The notes under the pieces are model-generated. The model did not search any database. It was not told where the DNA came from and was given only the letters and a program-made list of their open reading frames with translations. A program made the position numbers and the translations under genes. From Chryseobacterium sp. Leaf201 (GTDB lineage Bacteria > Bacteroidota > Bacteroidia > Flavobacteriales > Weeksellaceae), in assembly GCF_001421435.1 (NCBI RefSeq), contig NZ_LMKA01000060.1, forward strand, positions 1-49,872: DNA of 49,872 nucleotides, in the 5' to 3' direction. Shown here one piece after another: positions 18,513 through 26,790 of the stretch (position 1 is the first letter of the stretch; each line of letters begins with the position of its first letter).

Positions 18513-19271
18513 ATGGCAGAACACAGCATTGAGATTAAAAATTTATATAAAAAATATAAAAACGCAGAAGATTTTTCCGTCAATGACATCTCCCTGAACA
18601 TTGGAAAAAATGAAATCTACGGAATCCTCGGACCGAACGGAGCCGGGAAAACAACTTTGATTTCCATGCTTTCGGGACTGATAAAACCCACTTCAGGAAG
18701 TTTTACAATCAACGGCTTATCATTACATAAGGACGGGTTTAAACTGAAACAGATCATCGGTATTGTTCCGCAGGAATATGCACTCTATCCTACCCTGACC
18801 GCTAAAGAAAACCTGATGTATTTCGGGAGCCTCTACGGATTAAGCCATAAACAATTAAAAAGCAAAATTGATGAATCCCTGGAAATCATGGGCCTTTCTA
18901 AATTTGCTGACAAAAAATTAGAACAGTTCTCAGGAGGAATGAAGCGCCGGTGCAATTTAATTGCAGCTACCCTACACACCCCGCAGGTCCTGTTTCTGGA
19001 CGAACCTACGGTAGGTGTGGACGTCCAGTCTAAAAAAGTAATCATCAGTTACCTCCAGAATCTGAATAAAAAGGGGACGTGCATTATTTATACTTCGCAC
19101 CACCTTTCGGAGGCAGAGGAATTCTGTACCCAGATTGCCATTATCGATCATGGAAAAATTCACGCTACCGGAACACCGGAAGAACTGGTGACCCGGATTT
19201 CCCATGCTGAAAACCTGGAAGACGTTTTCATTTCATTAACCGGAAAAGAATTAAGAGATGTTGTTGTATAA
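18513..19271 (+). CDS. ABC exporter ATP-binding protein
   Basis: A 252-residue ATPase of the ABC-2 exporter type. Walker A is GPNGAGKT (40-47), the Q-loop is VPQEYALYP (85-93), the signature is SGGMKRR (140-146), Walker B is FLDEPTVGVD (161-170) and the H-loop is TSHHLSEAE. It powers the permease encoded next, overlapping its start by 14 nt, which implies coupled translation. With the RND fusion this gives the cluster two export systems. The substrate, presumably the pigment or a lipid-linked precursor, is inferred from context. Confidence 0.93.
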   Translation: MAEHSIEIKNLYKKYKNAEDFSVNDISLNIGKNEIYGILGPNGAGKTTLISMLSGLIKPTSGSFTINGLSLHKDGFKLKQIIGIVPQEYALYPTLTAKENLMYFGSLYGLSHKQLKSKIDESLEIMGLSKFADKKLEQFSGGMKRRCNLIAATLHTPQVLFLDEPTVGVDVQSKKVIISYLQNLNKKGTCIIYTSHHLSEAEEFCTQIAIIDHGKIHATGTPEELVTRISHAENLEDVFISLTGKELRDVVV

Positions 19272-20529
19272 ACTGTGGAGAAGCTTCATTAAGGAAATCC
19301 TTTTGCTGAAAAGGGATATCGGAGGGATTGTCATTATTTTCGTGATGCCTTTGCTGCTCATTGTAACCATTACCCTGATTCAGGATTCTACCTTTAAAAA
19401 TCTGGAGGGCACAAAAATCCCGGTTATTTTTATTGATAATGACAAATCTGAAATTTCAAAAAGCATTAAGCAGGAACTTGAGAACAGTAAAGTTTTCGAG
19501 CTGATAAGCAGGAATAATGAAAAATCTGCCCGGGATGCCGTTTTTTCAGGAGATTACCAGATGGCGATTGTCATCCCGGAAAATTTAACGAAAGATTTAA
19601 ACTTAAATATCGATTCTAAAGTACAGGCCATTGTAAGCTCATTCGGATTAGAGCCTGATTCTGCCTCTGCAAAGAAAAAAATTATTATAAAAGCCAAAGA
19701 CATCCATTTGTACTTTGATCCCGCAACCAATATCGGCTTTAAAAACAATGTGATGAACTCGATCAATAAAATGATTTTTGAAATCGAGAACAAAAAAATT
19801 TACAAAGCATTCCAGGACCAGCTGGGAACAACAGAAAATCTTGAGGAAAGCAAAAATTTAATCGGGTTTAAAGAGATTACTCCTAAAAAAGATAAAATGG
19901 ACCTGATGCCGAATTCCGTTCAGCACAACGTTCCGGCGTGGGCCCTGTTCGCCATCTTTTTTATTGTTGTGCCTTTGTCTATTAATTTAGTTAAAGAAAA
20001 AAGCCAGGGAACAAGTGTAAGGGCAAGAATCAGCCCGACTCCTTATTTCGTGCATATTTTAGGGAAAACATTTACCTATCTGATTATCTGTGTCATCCAG
20101 TTCTTGCTGATGGTGGCCGTAGGGATTTATCTCTTCCCGTATATGGATCTGCCGCAGTTTGATGTCACCGGAAAGATGTTTCCTTTGATTGTGGTTACCA
20201 TTTTTGCAGGATTGGCAGCCATCGGTTTCGGTGTTTTATTAGGTACCATTGCGAACACACAGGAACAGTCGGCTCCGTTTGGGGCGACTTCAGTGGTTGT
20301 TTTGGCCGCTATCGGAGGAATCTGGGTACCTGTATTCTTAATGCCTGAGTTCATGCAGAATGTTGCAAAGCTTTCCCCGATGAACTGGGGGCTGAATGCA
20401 TATTACGACATTATTTTAAGGAACAGCGGAATCGGCGGTATTGCCACCGAGCTTATTTCCTTATTTTTATTTTATATAGCCATGGTTGCTGTTTCATTAC
20501 TTTATGAAAGAAAACAAAATGCAGTCTGA
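19258..20529 (+). CDS. ABC-2 type permease
   Basis: A 423-residue permease. One N-terminal helix (about 20-42) is followed by a large extracytoplasmic domain (about 45-220), then a bundle of five or six helices. The AxxxxPMNWGLNAYYDIILR segment near the C-terminus (SPMNWGLNAYYDI) is typical of ABC-2 exporters of the YhhJ/drug-export type. It overlaps the ATPase gene by 14 nt and overlaps the thioesterase gene at its own 3' end. The two-protein transporter is likely a homodimer of each subunit. Confidence 0.9.
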   Translation: MLLYKLWRSFIKEILLLKRDIGGIVIIFVMPLLLIVTITLIQDSTFKNLEGTKIPVIFIDNDKSEISKSIKQELENSKVFELISRNNEKSARDAVFSGDYQMAIVIPENLTKDLNLNIDSKVQAIVSSFGLEPDSASAKKKIIIKAKDIHLYFDPATNIGFKNNVMNSINKMIFEIENKKIYKAFQDQLGTTENLEESKNLIGFKEITPKKDKMDLMPNSVQHNVPAWALFAIFFIVVPLSINLVKEKSQGTSVRARISPTPYFVHILGKTFTYLIICVIQFLLMVAVGIYLFPYMDLPQFDVTGKMFPLIVVTIFAGLAAIGFGVLLGTIANTQEQSAPFGATSVVVLAAIGGIWVPVFLMPEFMQNVAKLSPMNWGLNAYYDIILRNSGIGGIATELISLFLFYIAMVAVSLLYERKQNAV

Positions 20530-20947
20530 AGAAAAAAAGTTAAGCTGTACGGAAGAAGTACGGGTAAGGTTCAACGAGACAGATCCGCTGGGAATTGTCT
20601 GGCACGGGCATTATATTGTTTATTTTGAAGACGGCAGGGAAGCCTTCGGGAGGCAGCACGGCCTTACCTATCTTGATATTCAAAAAGCCGGATATGTTAC
20701 ACCGATTGTAAAAAGTACCTGTGAACATTTTCTTCCGTTAAAATACGGGGAAACATTCCGTGTGGTTACTACTTTTGTAAATTCAAACGCCGCAAAACTG
20801 ATGTACAGATACGAGCTTTTCAATAATGATAATACGCTGGTATGCCGCGGGGAAACCATTCAGGTCTTCCTGGATGCTGATAATAATCTATGCCTGTACA
20901 ATCCTGAATTTTTTCAGGCCTGGAAAGATAAAATGGGGCTGTCATGA
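20519..20947 (+). CDS. Acyl thioesterase, 4HBT hotdog family
   Basis: A 142-residue thioesterase of the 4-hydroxybenzoyl-CoA type. RFNETDPLGIVWHGHYIVYFEDGR (from residue 17) carries the expected acidic residue Asp22 followed by the VWHGHYxxYFE helix. It would release or edit acyl chains held on ACP or CoA. Similar thioesterases sit in aryl-polyene clusters. The ATG at 20519 overlaps the permease stop by 11 nt and fits the family's length. Upstream in-frame Met codons at 20486 and 20504 lie inside the permease gene. It overlaps the next ketosynthase by 4 nt. Confidence 0.88.
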   Translation: MQSEEKKLSCTEEVRVRFNETDPLGIVWHGHYIVYFEDGREAFGRQHGLTYLDIQKAGYVTPIVKSTCEHFLPLKYGETFRVVTTFVNSNAAKLMYRYELFNNDNTLVCRGETIQVFLDADNNLCLYNPEFFQAWKDKMGLS

Positions 20948-22092
20948 TGAAGGATATTTATATTACAGACTATAACTGTGTCACGCCTTTGGGCTTTGAT
21001 GTCCAATCCAACTGGCACGCCCTGCTGGAAGGGAAATCGGGTGTAGCTTTACATAAAATCATAGAAAACCATGATGCGTTTTATGCTTCTATGGTTGATA
21101 CTCAAAGTCTGGAAAAAGAATTTAACAGCGTCTTCAACGGGTTTCACCATGACAGCTCAGATTTCACGAGACTGGAAAAAATGTTCCTGCTGAGCCTGAA
21201 ACCGCTGACTGAAAGACATAACATCACAGAGGAAACGGCATTTATTTTATCAACAACCAAAGGCAACATCAGCCTGTTAAAAAATCAGAATACTTTACCC
21301 GAAGGTGTTTACCTTTCCGATCTTGCCAAGAAAATTGCTGATTTTTTCGGATTTAAAACAAAACCGATTGTAATTTCCAATGCCTGTGTTTCAGGTGTAA
21401 TGGCCATTGCCGTTGCTAAAAATATGATCCTGGCCGGAAGATACAACGATGCTTTTATTGTTGCCGGAGACGAGATTTCAGAATTTGTGATTTCGGGGTT
21501 CAATTCTTTTCAGGCAATCGGAACAGATCCCTGCAAACCTTATGATAAAGACCGCAACGGAATCAATCTCGGTGAAGCTACCGCTGCAGTATACATCACT
21601 TCCGGATTATACCAGAATGAAAAATTCAGGTTTAAAGTTTCCGGAGATTCTGCCATCAATGATGCCAACCATATTTCCGGGCCATCAAGAACCGGTGACG
21701 GATTGTTCGCAAGCATTAGAAATGCGATGACCGAAGCCAAAGTTTCAGCAGAAGAGATTGATTTTATTTCTGCCCACGGAACGGCCACTTTATATAATGA
21801 TGAAATGGAATCCATTGCCTTTAACAGAATGGGATTACAGCATATTCCTTTAAACAGCATGAAAGGCTATTACGGGCACTGTTTAGGGGCTTCCGGACTT
21901 TTGGAAAGTATTATTTCTATGGAAAGTTCAATTCACGGGACGTTAATTCCATCGAAAAATTTTAAAGAAGTAGGAATTTCCCAGCCGTTGAATATTATTA
22001 CCGAAAACCGGCCTGCAGAAATCAGATATATCCTGAAAACAGCTTCAGGTTTTGGCGGCTGTAATGCGGCGGTTGTTTTGGAGAAAACATAA
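20944..22092 (+). CDS. Beta-ketoacyl-ACP synthase (KAS I/II type)
   Basis: A 382-residue condensing enzyme with an intact Cys-His-His triad: Cys148 in SNACVSGV, His278 in SAHGTAT and His312 in YYGHCLGASG. It extends acyl chains by decarboxylative condensation with malonyl-ACP. It is one of three complete KAS I/II-type enzymes in the cluster, and which chain it serves (aryl polyene or the resorcinol alkyl precursors) is not clear from sequence. Its ATG overlaps the thioesterase stop (ATGATGA). Near its 3' end are two TTG motifs that may belong to the toxin-antitoxin promoter downstream. Confidence 0.92.
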   Translation: MMKDIYITDYNCVTPLGFDVQSNWHALLEGKSGVALHKIIENHDAFYASMVDTQSLEKEFNSVFNGFHHDSSDFTRLEKMFLLSLKPLTERHNITEETAFILSTTKGNISLLKNQNTLPEGVYLSDLAKKIADFFGFKTKPIVISNACVSGVMAIAVAKNMILAGRYNDAFIVAGDEISEFVISGFNSFQAIGTDPCKPYDKDRNGINLGEATAAVYITSGLYQNEKFRFKVSGDSAINDANHISGPSRTGDGLFASIRNAMTEAKVSAEEIDFISAHGTATLYNDEMESIAFNRMGLQHIPLNSMKGYYGHCLGASGLLESIISMESSIHGTLIPSKNFKEVGISQPLNIITENRPAEIRYILKTASGFGGCNAAVVLEKT

Positions 22093-22110
22093 AATAATTT
22101 TGTAATTTTG
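22073..22110 (+). promoter_or_regulatory. Tandem promoter boxes before the toxin-antitoxin pair
   Basis: Two back-to-back TAATTTTG boxes (22095-22102 and 22103-22110) match the TAnnTTTG consensus. Each has a TTG at a suitable distance: 22073-22075 with a 19-nt spacer to the first, and 22078-22080 with a 22-nt spacer to the second. The -33 boxes lie inside the end of the ketosynthase gene. This is among the best promoter matches in the window and would let the toxin-antitoxin genes be transcribed on their own. Confidence 0.6.
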
Positions 22111-22131
22111 ATAGAATTAAAGTTTTAGGAA

Positions 22132-22383
22132 ATGCAGTCTACTTCAGAAATAAGGAAGAAAATCCACGAATATAGAGAGGACGCCGATGAACGTATTCTT
22201 CGTATTTTCAATGTGATAATTGATGCGGAAGAGAAAAATCCCGATTTAGCATCTTCAGATTACCCTCAGGTTCCGGATTATGTTTATGACAAAATAAAGG
22301 AAGAACGCGGAAAATATCTGAACGGAGAATTAAAAACATCGTCCTGGGAAGAAATAAAGGAAAGACTGATGAAAAAATTATGA
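22132..22383 (+). CDS. Putative antitoxin of a ParE-type module
   Basis: An 83-residue charged, mostly helical protein (MQSTSEIRKKIHEYREDADE at the start, [14 protein letters not shown] at the end). Its size, acidity and position directly before a ParE/RelE-like gene, with a 4-nt ATGA overlap, identify it as the likely antitoxin. I do not recognise a standard DNA-binding domain such as ribbon-helix-helix, so it may belong to a Bacteroidota-specific antitoxin group whose C-terminus wraps the toxin. It sits in the middle of the pigment operon and has its own promoter-like boxes. Confidence 0.72.
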   Translation: MQSTSEIRKKIHEYREDADERILRIFNVIIDAEEKNPDLASSDYPQVPDYVYDKIKEERGKYLNGELKTSSWEEIKERLMKKL

Positions 22384-22658
22384 TTTATCATCTATCTCTA
22401 TCTGCAAATGCTGAAACTGATTTAATTGAATCTGCTTTATGGTATAGAAGCCATAAGAGTGGACTTGGTAAAAAATTCATACAGCAGGCTGAGTTATATT
22501 TTTTAAGAATTCAAAATAATCCATTCCATTTTCCTGCTAAAAAAAGAAATTTTAGCGAAGCCTTTATACGAAAATTCTCCTACGTGATCATTCATGAAAT
22601 TATAGAAAGTGAAAATGTCGTTTTCTCTGTTTTCAACACCTCTCAAAATCCTCAGTGA
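22380..22658 (+). CDS. ParE/RelE-family toxin
   Basis: A 92-residue protein of the RelE/ParE superfamily. [29 protein letters not shown] (from residue 5) is the family's typical opening, with WY in the first helix pair and GLGxxF before the second helix. [29 protein letters not shown] matches the strand region that ends in the (F/Y)PYxIxY-type motif. Depending on subfamily, such toxins inhibit gyrase or cleave mRNA, and the sequence does not settle which. Local GC is about 31%, lower than the neighbouring pigment genes, which fits acquisition as a module. Confidence 0.85.
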   Translation: MIYHLSLSANAETDLIESALWYRSHKSGLGKKFIQQAELYFLRIQNNPFHFPAKKRNFSEAFIRKFSYVIIHEIIESENVVFSVFNTSQNPQ

Positions 22659-22687
22659 AAACCTTAGTACGACCTCAAAACCCATCA

Positions 22688-23227
22688 ATGAAGAAAACAG
22701 ATACCTGCACCATAGAAAATTCAGAAATAACTGTCAACGGACAAACTGTTTTTGAAAGCCCGTCCGGAAATTTTTCAGATTTTGCCAAAGAAGCTTACAA
22801 AAATCTGCAATTGAATTATCCGAAGTTTCACAAAATGGATAACCTGAGCAAGCTGGCCTTTCTTGCTTCTGAAATGATTTTAAAAGATGAAGACCACACC
22901 GGGACAGCTTTGGTTTTCGGCAACCGGTCCTCCAGTTTGGATACGGATTTCAAATATCAGGAAAGCATCAATGTCCGGGAAAACTATTTCCCGAGCCCTG
23001 CCGTTTTTGTGTATACTTTACCGAATATCTGTGTAGGCGAGATCAGTATCAGGCATAAAATGCAGACGGAAAATGCCTTTTTTGTACTGGATGAATATGA
23101 TGAAGGATTCTTAACGGACTATGCAGCACAGATCCTGCATTCCGGGAAGGCTGAAAAGGTATTATGCGGCTGGGTAGAATTGTATCAGGAAAGTTATAAA
23201 GCTTTTGTATATTTGCTGACTACGTAA
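22688..23227 (+). CDS. Half-length ketosynthase-like protein lacking the active Cys
   Basis: A 179-residue protein that resembles the first half of a KAS enzyme. [16 protein letters not shown] corresponds to the early helix, [14 protein letters not shown] to the GxGxGG-like loop, [18 protein letters not shown] to the substrate-tunnel strand-helix, and [16 protein letters not shown] to the GxADxxLxGGxE segment. Where the nucleophile Cys should be, the sequence is [10 protein letters not shown]. The downstream half with both catalytic His is absent, so it cannot condense by itself. It may be a structural partner of a ketosynthase. The ATG at 22688 is preferred over GTG at 22655, which overlaps the toxin stop. 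Confidence 0.75.
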   Translation: MKKTDTCTIENSEITVNGQTVFESPSGNFSDFAKEAYKNLQLNYPKFHKMDNLSKLAFLASEMILKDEDHTGTALVFGNRSSSLDTDFKYQESINVRENYFPSPAVFVYTLPNICVGEISIRHKMQTENAFFVLDEYDEGFLTDYAAQILHSGKAEKVLCGWVELYQESYKAFVYLLTT

Positions 23228-23332
23228 TTTAACAATATAAAAAATTATCGGGTTACCGATTTTAATAATACTGACAACTATTGTCATATTGCTAAACAGG
23301 TACATTGATACGTTATAAATGAAATTTATTTT
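23228..23332 (+). repeat. Degenerate 8-bp-period intergenic repeat, copy 1
   Basis: The gap before the first ACP gene contains runs of a loose 8-bp unit related to wTAyATTG: ATATTGCT, AAACAGGT, ACATTGAT, ACGTTATA around 23285-23318, and AACAATATAA with GGGTTACCGATTTTAA at its left end. The same left-end pattern (CAATATAA, then TACCGATTAAA) recurs in copy 4 near 36661-36735 read on the minus strand. Confidence 0.5.
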
Positions 23333-23590
23333 ATGGAAAATTTAAGAGAAGAATTAAAGCACAAAATTATTGAAGTCCTTAACCTTGAAGACGTTGCAGT
23401 AGAAGAAATCAAAGATACGGATCCGTTGTTCGGAGGAGGTCTCGGCCTTGATTCTATCGACGCTCTTGAATTAATTGTTCTTCTTGACAAAGAATATGGA
23501 ATTAAACTGGCCGATCCTAAAAAAGGAAAAGAAATCTTCACTTCGATAGACACCATGGCGAAGTTTATTGAAGACAACCGAACGAAATAA
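23333..23590 (+). CDS. Acyl carrier protein
   Basis: An 85-residue ACP. GLGLDSIDALEL (37-48) carries Ser41, the 4'-phosphopantetheine attachment site. The acidic helices and length fit the family. It presumably carries the growing aryl-polyene or alkyl chain for the ketosynthases encoded immediately downstream. A second ACP (35170-35424) is in the minus-strand block, so the two chains may use separate carriers. It is flanked on both sides by related intergenic repeats. Confidence 0.93.
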   Translation: MENLREELKHKIIEVLNLEDVAVEEIKDTDPLFGGGLGLDSIDALELIVLLDKEYGIKLADPKKGKEIFTSIDTMAKFIEDNRTK

Positions 23591-23674
23591 TTATTCAATT
23601 GAGCAATATACCAATTTGACAGGTTCCAATATTGATACATCGTTAAATTGATACATTGTTATACTATAAATAGA
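23591..23674 (+). repeat. Degenerate 8-bp-period intergenic repeat, copy 2
   Basis: The whole gap between the ACP and the next ketosynthase is built from 8-bp units: CAATTGAG, CAATATAC, CAATTTGA, a 7-nt unit, CAATATTG, ATACATCG, TTAAATTG, ATACATTG, TTATACTA (about 23596-23668). It ends a few nt before the ATG at 23675. This is the clearest copy of the repeat family in the window. Confidence 0.65.
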
Positions 23675-24874
23675 ATGAGTCACAAAATTGCCATTACCGG
23701 GATGGGTATCATTTCTTCCATCGGAAACAATGTGGAGGAAAACCTGAACTCGTTAATAACCGGGAAACACGGGATTTCAGACATTGAACTGTTTGAGACC
23801 CGCCATGCAGGGCACATTAAGACAGGCGAGATAAAACGTTCTAATAAAGAGCTGATGCAGGAACTTCAGTTAGACGGAAGCAGCAATGCCACGAGAACCG
23901 CTTTATTAGGAATGACTGCCGCCAGGGAAGCAGTAGAAAGTGCCGGGATTTCAGATATCAACGAATTCAGAACCGGCTTGATTTCCTCTACCAGTGTAGG
24001 CGGAATGGACATCACTGAAAAATATTTCTACCGATACGAGGATTTCCCTGAACAGCAGAAATATATCGACGCCCATGACGCCGGAAACTCCTCACTGATG
24101 ATTGCCAGTTACCTGGAATTAAAAGGTATGGTTTCCACCATCAGTACGGCCTGCTCTTCAGCTGCCAATGCCATTATGATGGGGGCAAAACTCATTAAAA
24201 ACGGTATTCTGGACCGTGTGATTGTCGGTGGAACCGATGCCCTTTCAAAATTTACACTGAACGGTTTCAATACCCTGATGATCCTTACAGATTCTTACAA
24301 TACCCCTTTTGACAATGACCGGAAGGGCCTGAATCTCGGTGAAGCAGCAGCTTATATCGTCCTGGAATCTGATGAACTTGTACAGAAACAGAATAAAAAA
24401 GTCTTAGGTTATCTTTCCGGCTATGGAAATGCAAACGATGCACACCACCAGACCGCTTCTTCGGAAGACGGACAGGGTGCATTCCTGGCAATGGAAAAAG
24501 CCCTGAAAGTCTCAGGCCTGGAAAAAGAACAAATTGATTATATCAACGTTCACGGAACGGCAACCCCGAATAATGATTTATCGGAAGGGATTGCGATGAT
24601 CAGGATCTTCGGCGAGAACCGGGTTCCGGAATTCAGCTCTACAAAAGCATTTACCGGCCACACGCTGGCTGCGGCGGCTGGAATTGAAGCCGTATACTCA
24701 TTACTTGCCATTCAAAACAATGTCATTTTCCCAAATTTGAATTTTAAGACAAAAATGCAGGAATTCGACCTGACTCCTGTTACTGAATTGAAAAAGAAGA
24801 GTATCAGCCATGTGCTTTCCAACTCATTCGGTTTTGGAGGAAACTGTTCAACTTTAATTTTTTCAGAATCATGA
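23675..24874 (+). CDS. Beta-ketoacyl-ACP synthase (KAS II type)
   Basis: A 399-residue condensing enzyme with a full triad: Cys160 in STACSSAANA, His293 in NVHGTATPNND and His329 in FTGHTLAAAAG. The ATG at 23675 gives the standard start MSHKIAITGMGIISSIG. An upstream in-frame ATG at 23648 lies in the intergenic repeat. It overlaps by 4 nt the next gene, a ketosynthase-like protein without the Cys. This pairing matches the ketosynthase/chain-length-factor dimers known from aryl-polyene clusters, so this is the best candidate for the polyene-elongating ketosynthase. Confidence 0.93.
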   Translation: MSHKIAITGMGIISSIGNNVEENLNSLITGKHGISDIELFETRHAGHIKTGEIKRSNKELMQELQLDGSSNATRTALLGMTAAREAVESAGISDINEFRTGLISSTSVGGMDITEKYFYRYEDFPEQQKYIDAHDAGNSSLMIASYLELKGMVSTISTACSSAANAIMMGAKLIKNGILDRVIVGGTDALSKFTLNGFNTLMILTDSYNTPFDNDRKGLNLGEAAAYIVLESDELVQKQNKKVLGYLSGYGNANDAHHQTASSEDGQGAFLAMEKALKVSGLEKEQIDYINVHGTATPNNDLSEGIAMIRIFGENRVPEFSSTKAFTGHTLAAAAGIEAVYSLLAIQNNVIFPNLNFKTKMQEFDLTPVTELKKKSISHVLSNSFGFGGNCSTLIFSES

Positions 24875-25932
24875 GCGGAGTTTACATCAACAGTGCTGCC
24901 TGTATCTCAGCCCAGGACACTTTAAATCCTGATTTTTTCCGGAATTTAACGCCGGAGAATTCAGTTCAGGTTTTAAAGGCGGTGGAACCCAATTATAAGG
25001 AATTCATTCCGCCGGCCGCGATCAGGAGAATGTCCAGAACGGTAAAAATGAGTTCTGTAGCCTCTCACTACGCTTTGAAAGAAGCAGGAATTGACAATCC
25101 CGATGCAATTATTGTGGGAACAGGAATCGGCTGTGCACAGGATTCTGAAAGATTCCTGAAAAACGTCCTGAATAACAATGAAGAGTTTCTTACCCCTACG
25201 TTCTTTATTCAGTCTACCCATAATACGGTGGCCGGGCAGATTGCGTTAGGCCTGAAATGCCATGCTTACAATTTTACGTATGTAAATCCTTCTTCGTCAC
25301 TGGAATTTTCATTTCTGGATGCAAAGCTGCAGATCAATGACGGCGAGGCCTCAACGGTTCTGGCAGGTTCTACGGATGAACAGACCGACAGGGTTATGGA
25401 ACTGTACAAATTAAAGAACATTATTAAGCAAGAAGAAAACCTTCCGGTTGATTACTTAAATTCCACAACCCATGGAGTCATTTGGGGCGAGGGAGCAAGC
25501 TTTTTTGTTTTAGGGAAAGATAAAACAGAAACATCTTACGCTGAATTAAAAGATATCGGGATCATCAATACACTGGATGCAGAAGGCACTCAAAAATTTA
25601 TTAAAGATTTTTTAACGAAAAACAATGTAGTCCCTGATGAGGTTGATGCTGTTGTTTTAGGTTTCAGCGGGGATGCGAAAACTGATCTTTATTATACCAA
25701 AGCAGCGGAATTATTTGAAAACTCGGCATTGCTGTATTACAAGCACCTGAGTGGCGAATTCAATACTGCAAGCGGTTTTTCAACGTTTATGGCCTGCCAT
25801 ATTCTAAAAAACCAGGAAATTCCGGAAGTCATGACGATCAATGCGGTAAAAAAAGACGGAATTAAAAATATCATGTTGTATAATCATTTAAACGGAAATG
25901 ATCACAGCCTGGTTTTATTGGAAAGGGTTTAG
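24871..25932 (+). CDS. Chain-length-factor-like ketosynthase homologue
   Basis: A 353-residue KAS-fold protein that lacks catalytic residues. The stretch equivalent to STACASS reads YVNPSSSL, with Pro in the Cys position by eye, and the HGTxT segment is replaced by VLGFSGDAK. A KHLSGEF segment remains near the second His site. It starts within the stop codon of the preceding active ketosynthase (ATGA overlap), as chain-length factors do in type II polyketide and aryl-polyene systems. It therefore probably forms a heterodimer with that enzyme and shapes the tunnel that sets polyene length. Confidence 0.85.
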   Translation: MSGVYINSAACISAQDTLNPDFFRNLTPENSVQVLKAVEPNYKEFIPPAAIRRMSRTVKMSSVASHYALKEAGIDNPDAIIVGTGIGCAQDSERFLKNVLNNNEEFLTPTFFIQSTHNTVAGQIALGLKCHAYNFTYVNPSSSLEFSFLDAKLQINDGEASTVLAGSTDEQTDRVMELYKLKNIIKQEENLPVDYLNSTTHGVIWGEGASFFVLGKDKTETSYAELKDIGIINTLDAEGTQKFIKDFLTKNNVVPDEVDAVVLGFSGDAKTDLYYTKAAELFENSALLYYKHLSGEFNTASGFSTFMACHILKNQEIPEVMTINAVKKDGIKNIMLYNHLNGNDHSLVLLERV

Positions 25933-26034
25933 ATCCAACTCAATAGGCAATTGAAACTTCTTCATAAATTTCGGACTGGTTAATATTTCACATCCATACA
26001 GAAAGTTTAAAATTCAATTCATAAAAAATACAAA

Positions 26035-26790
26035 ATGAAGCATTACCCGTTTATTTTATTTTATCTTTTCTGCAATGCTTTTATTTACGCATTTCAGGCA
26101 AGCCTGTGGGTCTATGTATTCTGCTTTCTGATGTTTTGTTTTGTGATCGTCTGGGGTTCTTTTGATATTCAACTGGGATATTTTGTTAACAGCATTACGC
26201 ATAAAAGAACAAAGCTCAGGGAAGTGGCCTTAACTTTTGATGATGGCCCGACTGCATTGACCCCAAGATTTTTAGACCTTTTAAAAGAGCATGATGTAAA
26301 AGCTACCTTCTTCTGCATCGGGAAACAGATTCAACAATATCCTGAGACCTTCCGGAGAATTATTGATGAAGGCCACAGCATCGGGAACCATACCCTCTCC
26401 CATGCCCGCAATACCGGGTTTTTATCTGCACCGGAAATGGTAAAAGAAATTGAAGCGTGTGACGAAATAATATCCAAAACCGGAAACATCAAAACCGGTT
26501 TATACCGGCCTCCGTTTGGGGTAACCAACCCGAATATTGCCAAAGCCATAAAAAAAACAGGTAAGATAAGCATCGGTTGGAATGTGCGCTCTCTGGACAC
26601 GGTAACGGAAGATGAGAAAAAAATCTACCGGAAAGTTACAAAAGGCTTAAAAAAAGGAAGCATCATTCTGCTTCACGACACTTCGGAAAAAACGTACAAT
26701 GTCTTAGTGGATTTATTGCTATTTTTGAAGGATCAAAAGTATTCAGCCTTTACCGTGGATTCAATAATTAAATCTAAAAATAATGATTAA
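26035..26790 (+). CDS. Polysaccharide deacetylase family protein (NodB domain)
   Basis: A 251-residue protein with two N-terminal hydrophobic helices (about 5-45) and a NodB-type deacetylase domain. TFDDGPT (68-73, Asp69/Asp70), GNHTLSHARN (His119, His123), YRPPFG and LHDTS supply the metal-binding and catalytic motifs, so it is probably active on an N-acetyl or related ester/amide substrate. Its role in a pigment cluster is unclear. It could modify a glycan or lipid anchor of the product. A 102-nt gap before it shows no strict TAnnTTTG box. It overlaps the LolA-like gene by 8 nt. Confidence 0.88.
   Translation: MKHYPFILFYLFCNAFIYAFQASLWVYVFCFLMFCFVIVWGSFDIQLGYFVNSITHKRTKLREVALTFDDGPTALTPRFLDLLKEHDVKATFFCIGKQIQQYPETFRRIIDEGHSIGNHTLSHARNTGFLSAPEMVKEIEACDEIISKTGNIKTGLYRPPFGVTNPNIAKAIKKTGKISIGWNVRSLDTVTEDEKKIYRKVTKGLKKGSIILLHDTSEKTYNVLVDLLLFLKDQKYSAFTVDSIIKSKNND

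Noticed and set aside
23591..23674. CRISPR-like array from regularly spaced CAAT/ATTG units
   Set aside because: The unit is 8 bp with no separate spacers, the copies are degenerate, and no cas genes are in the window.
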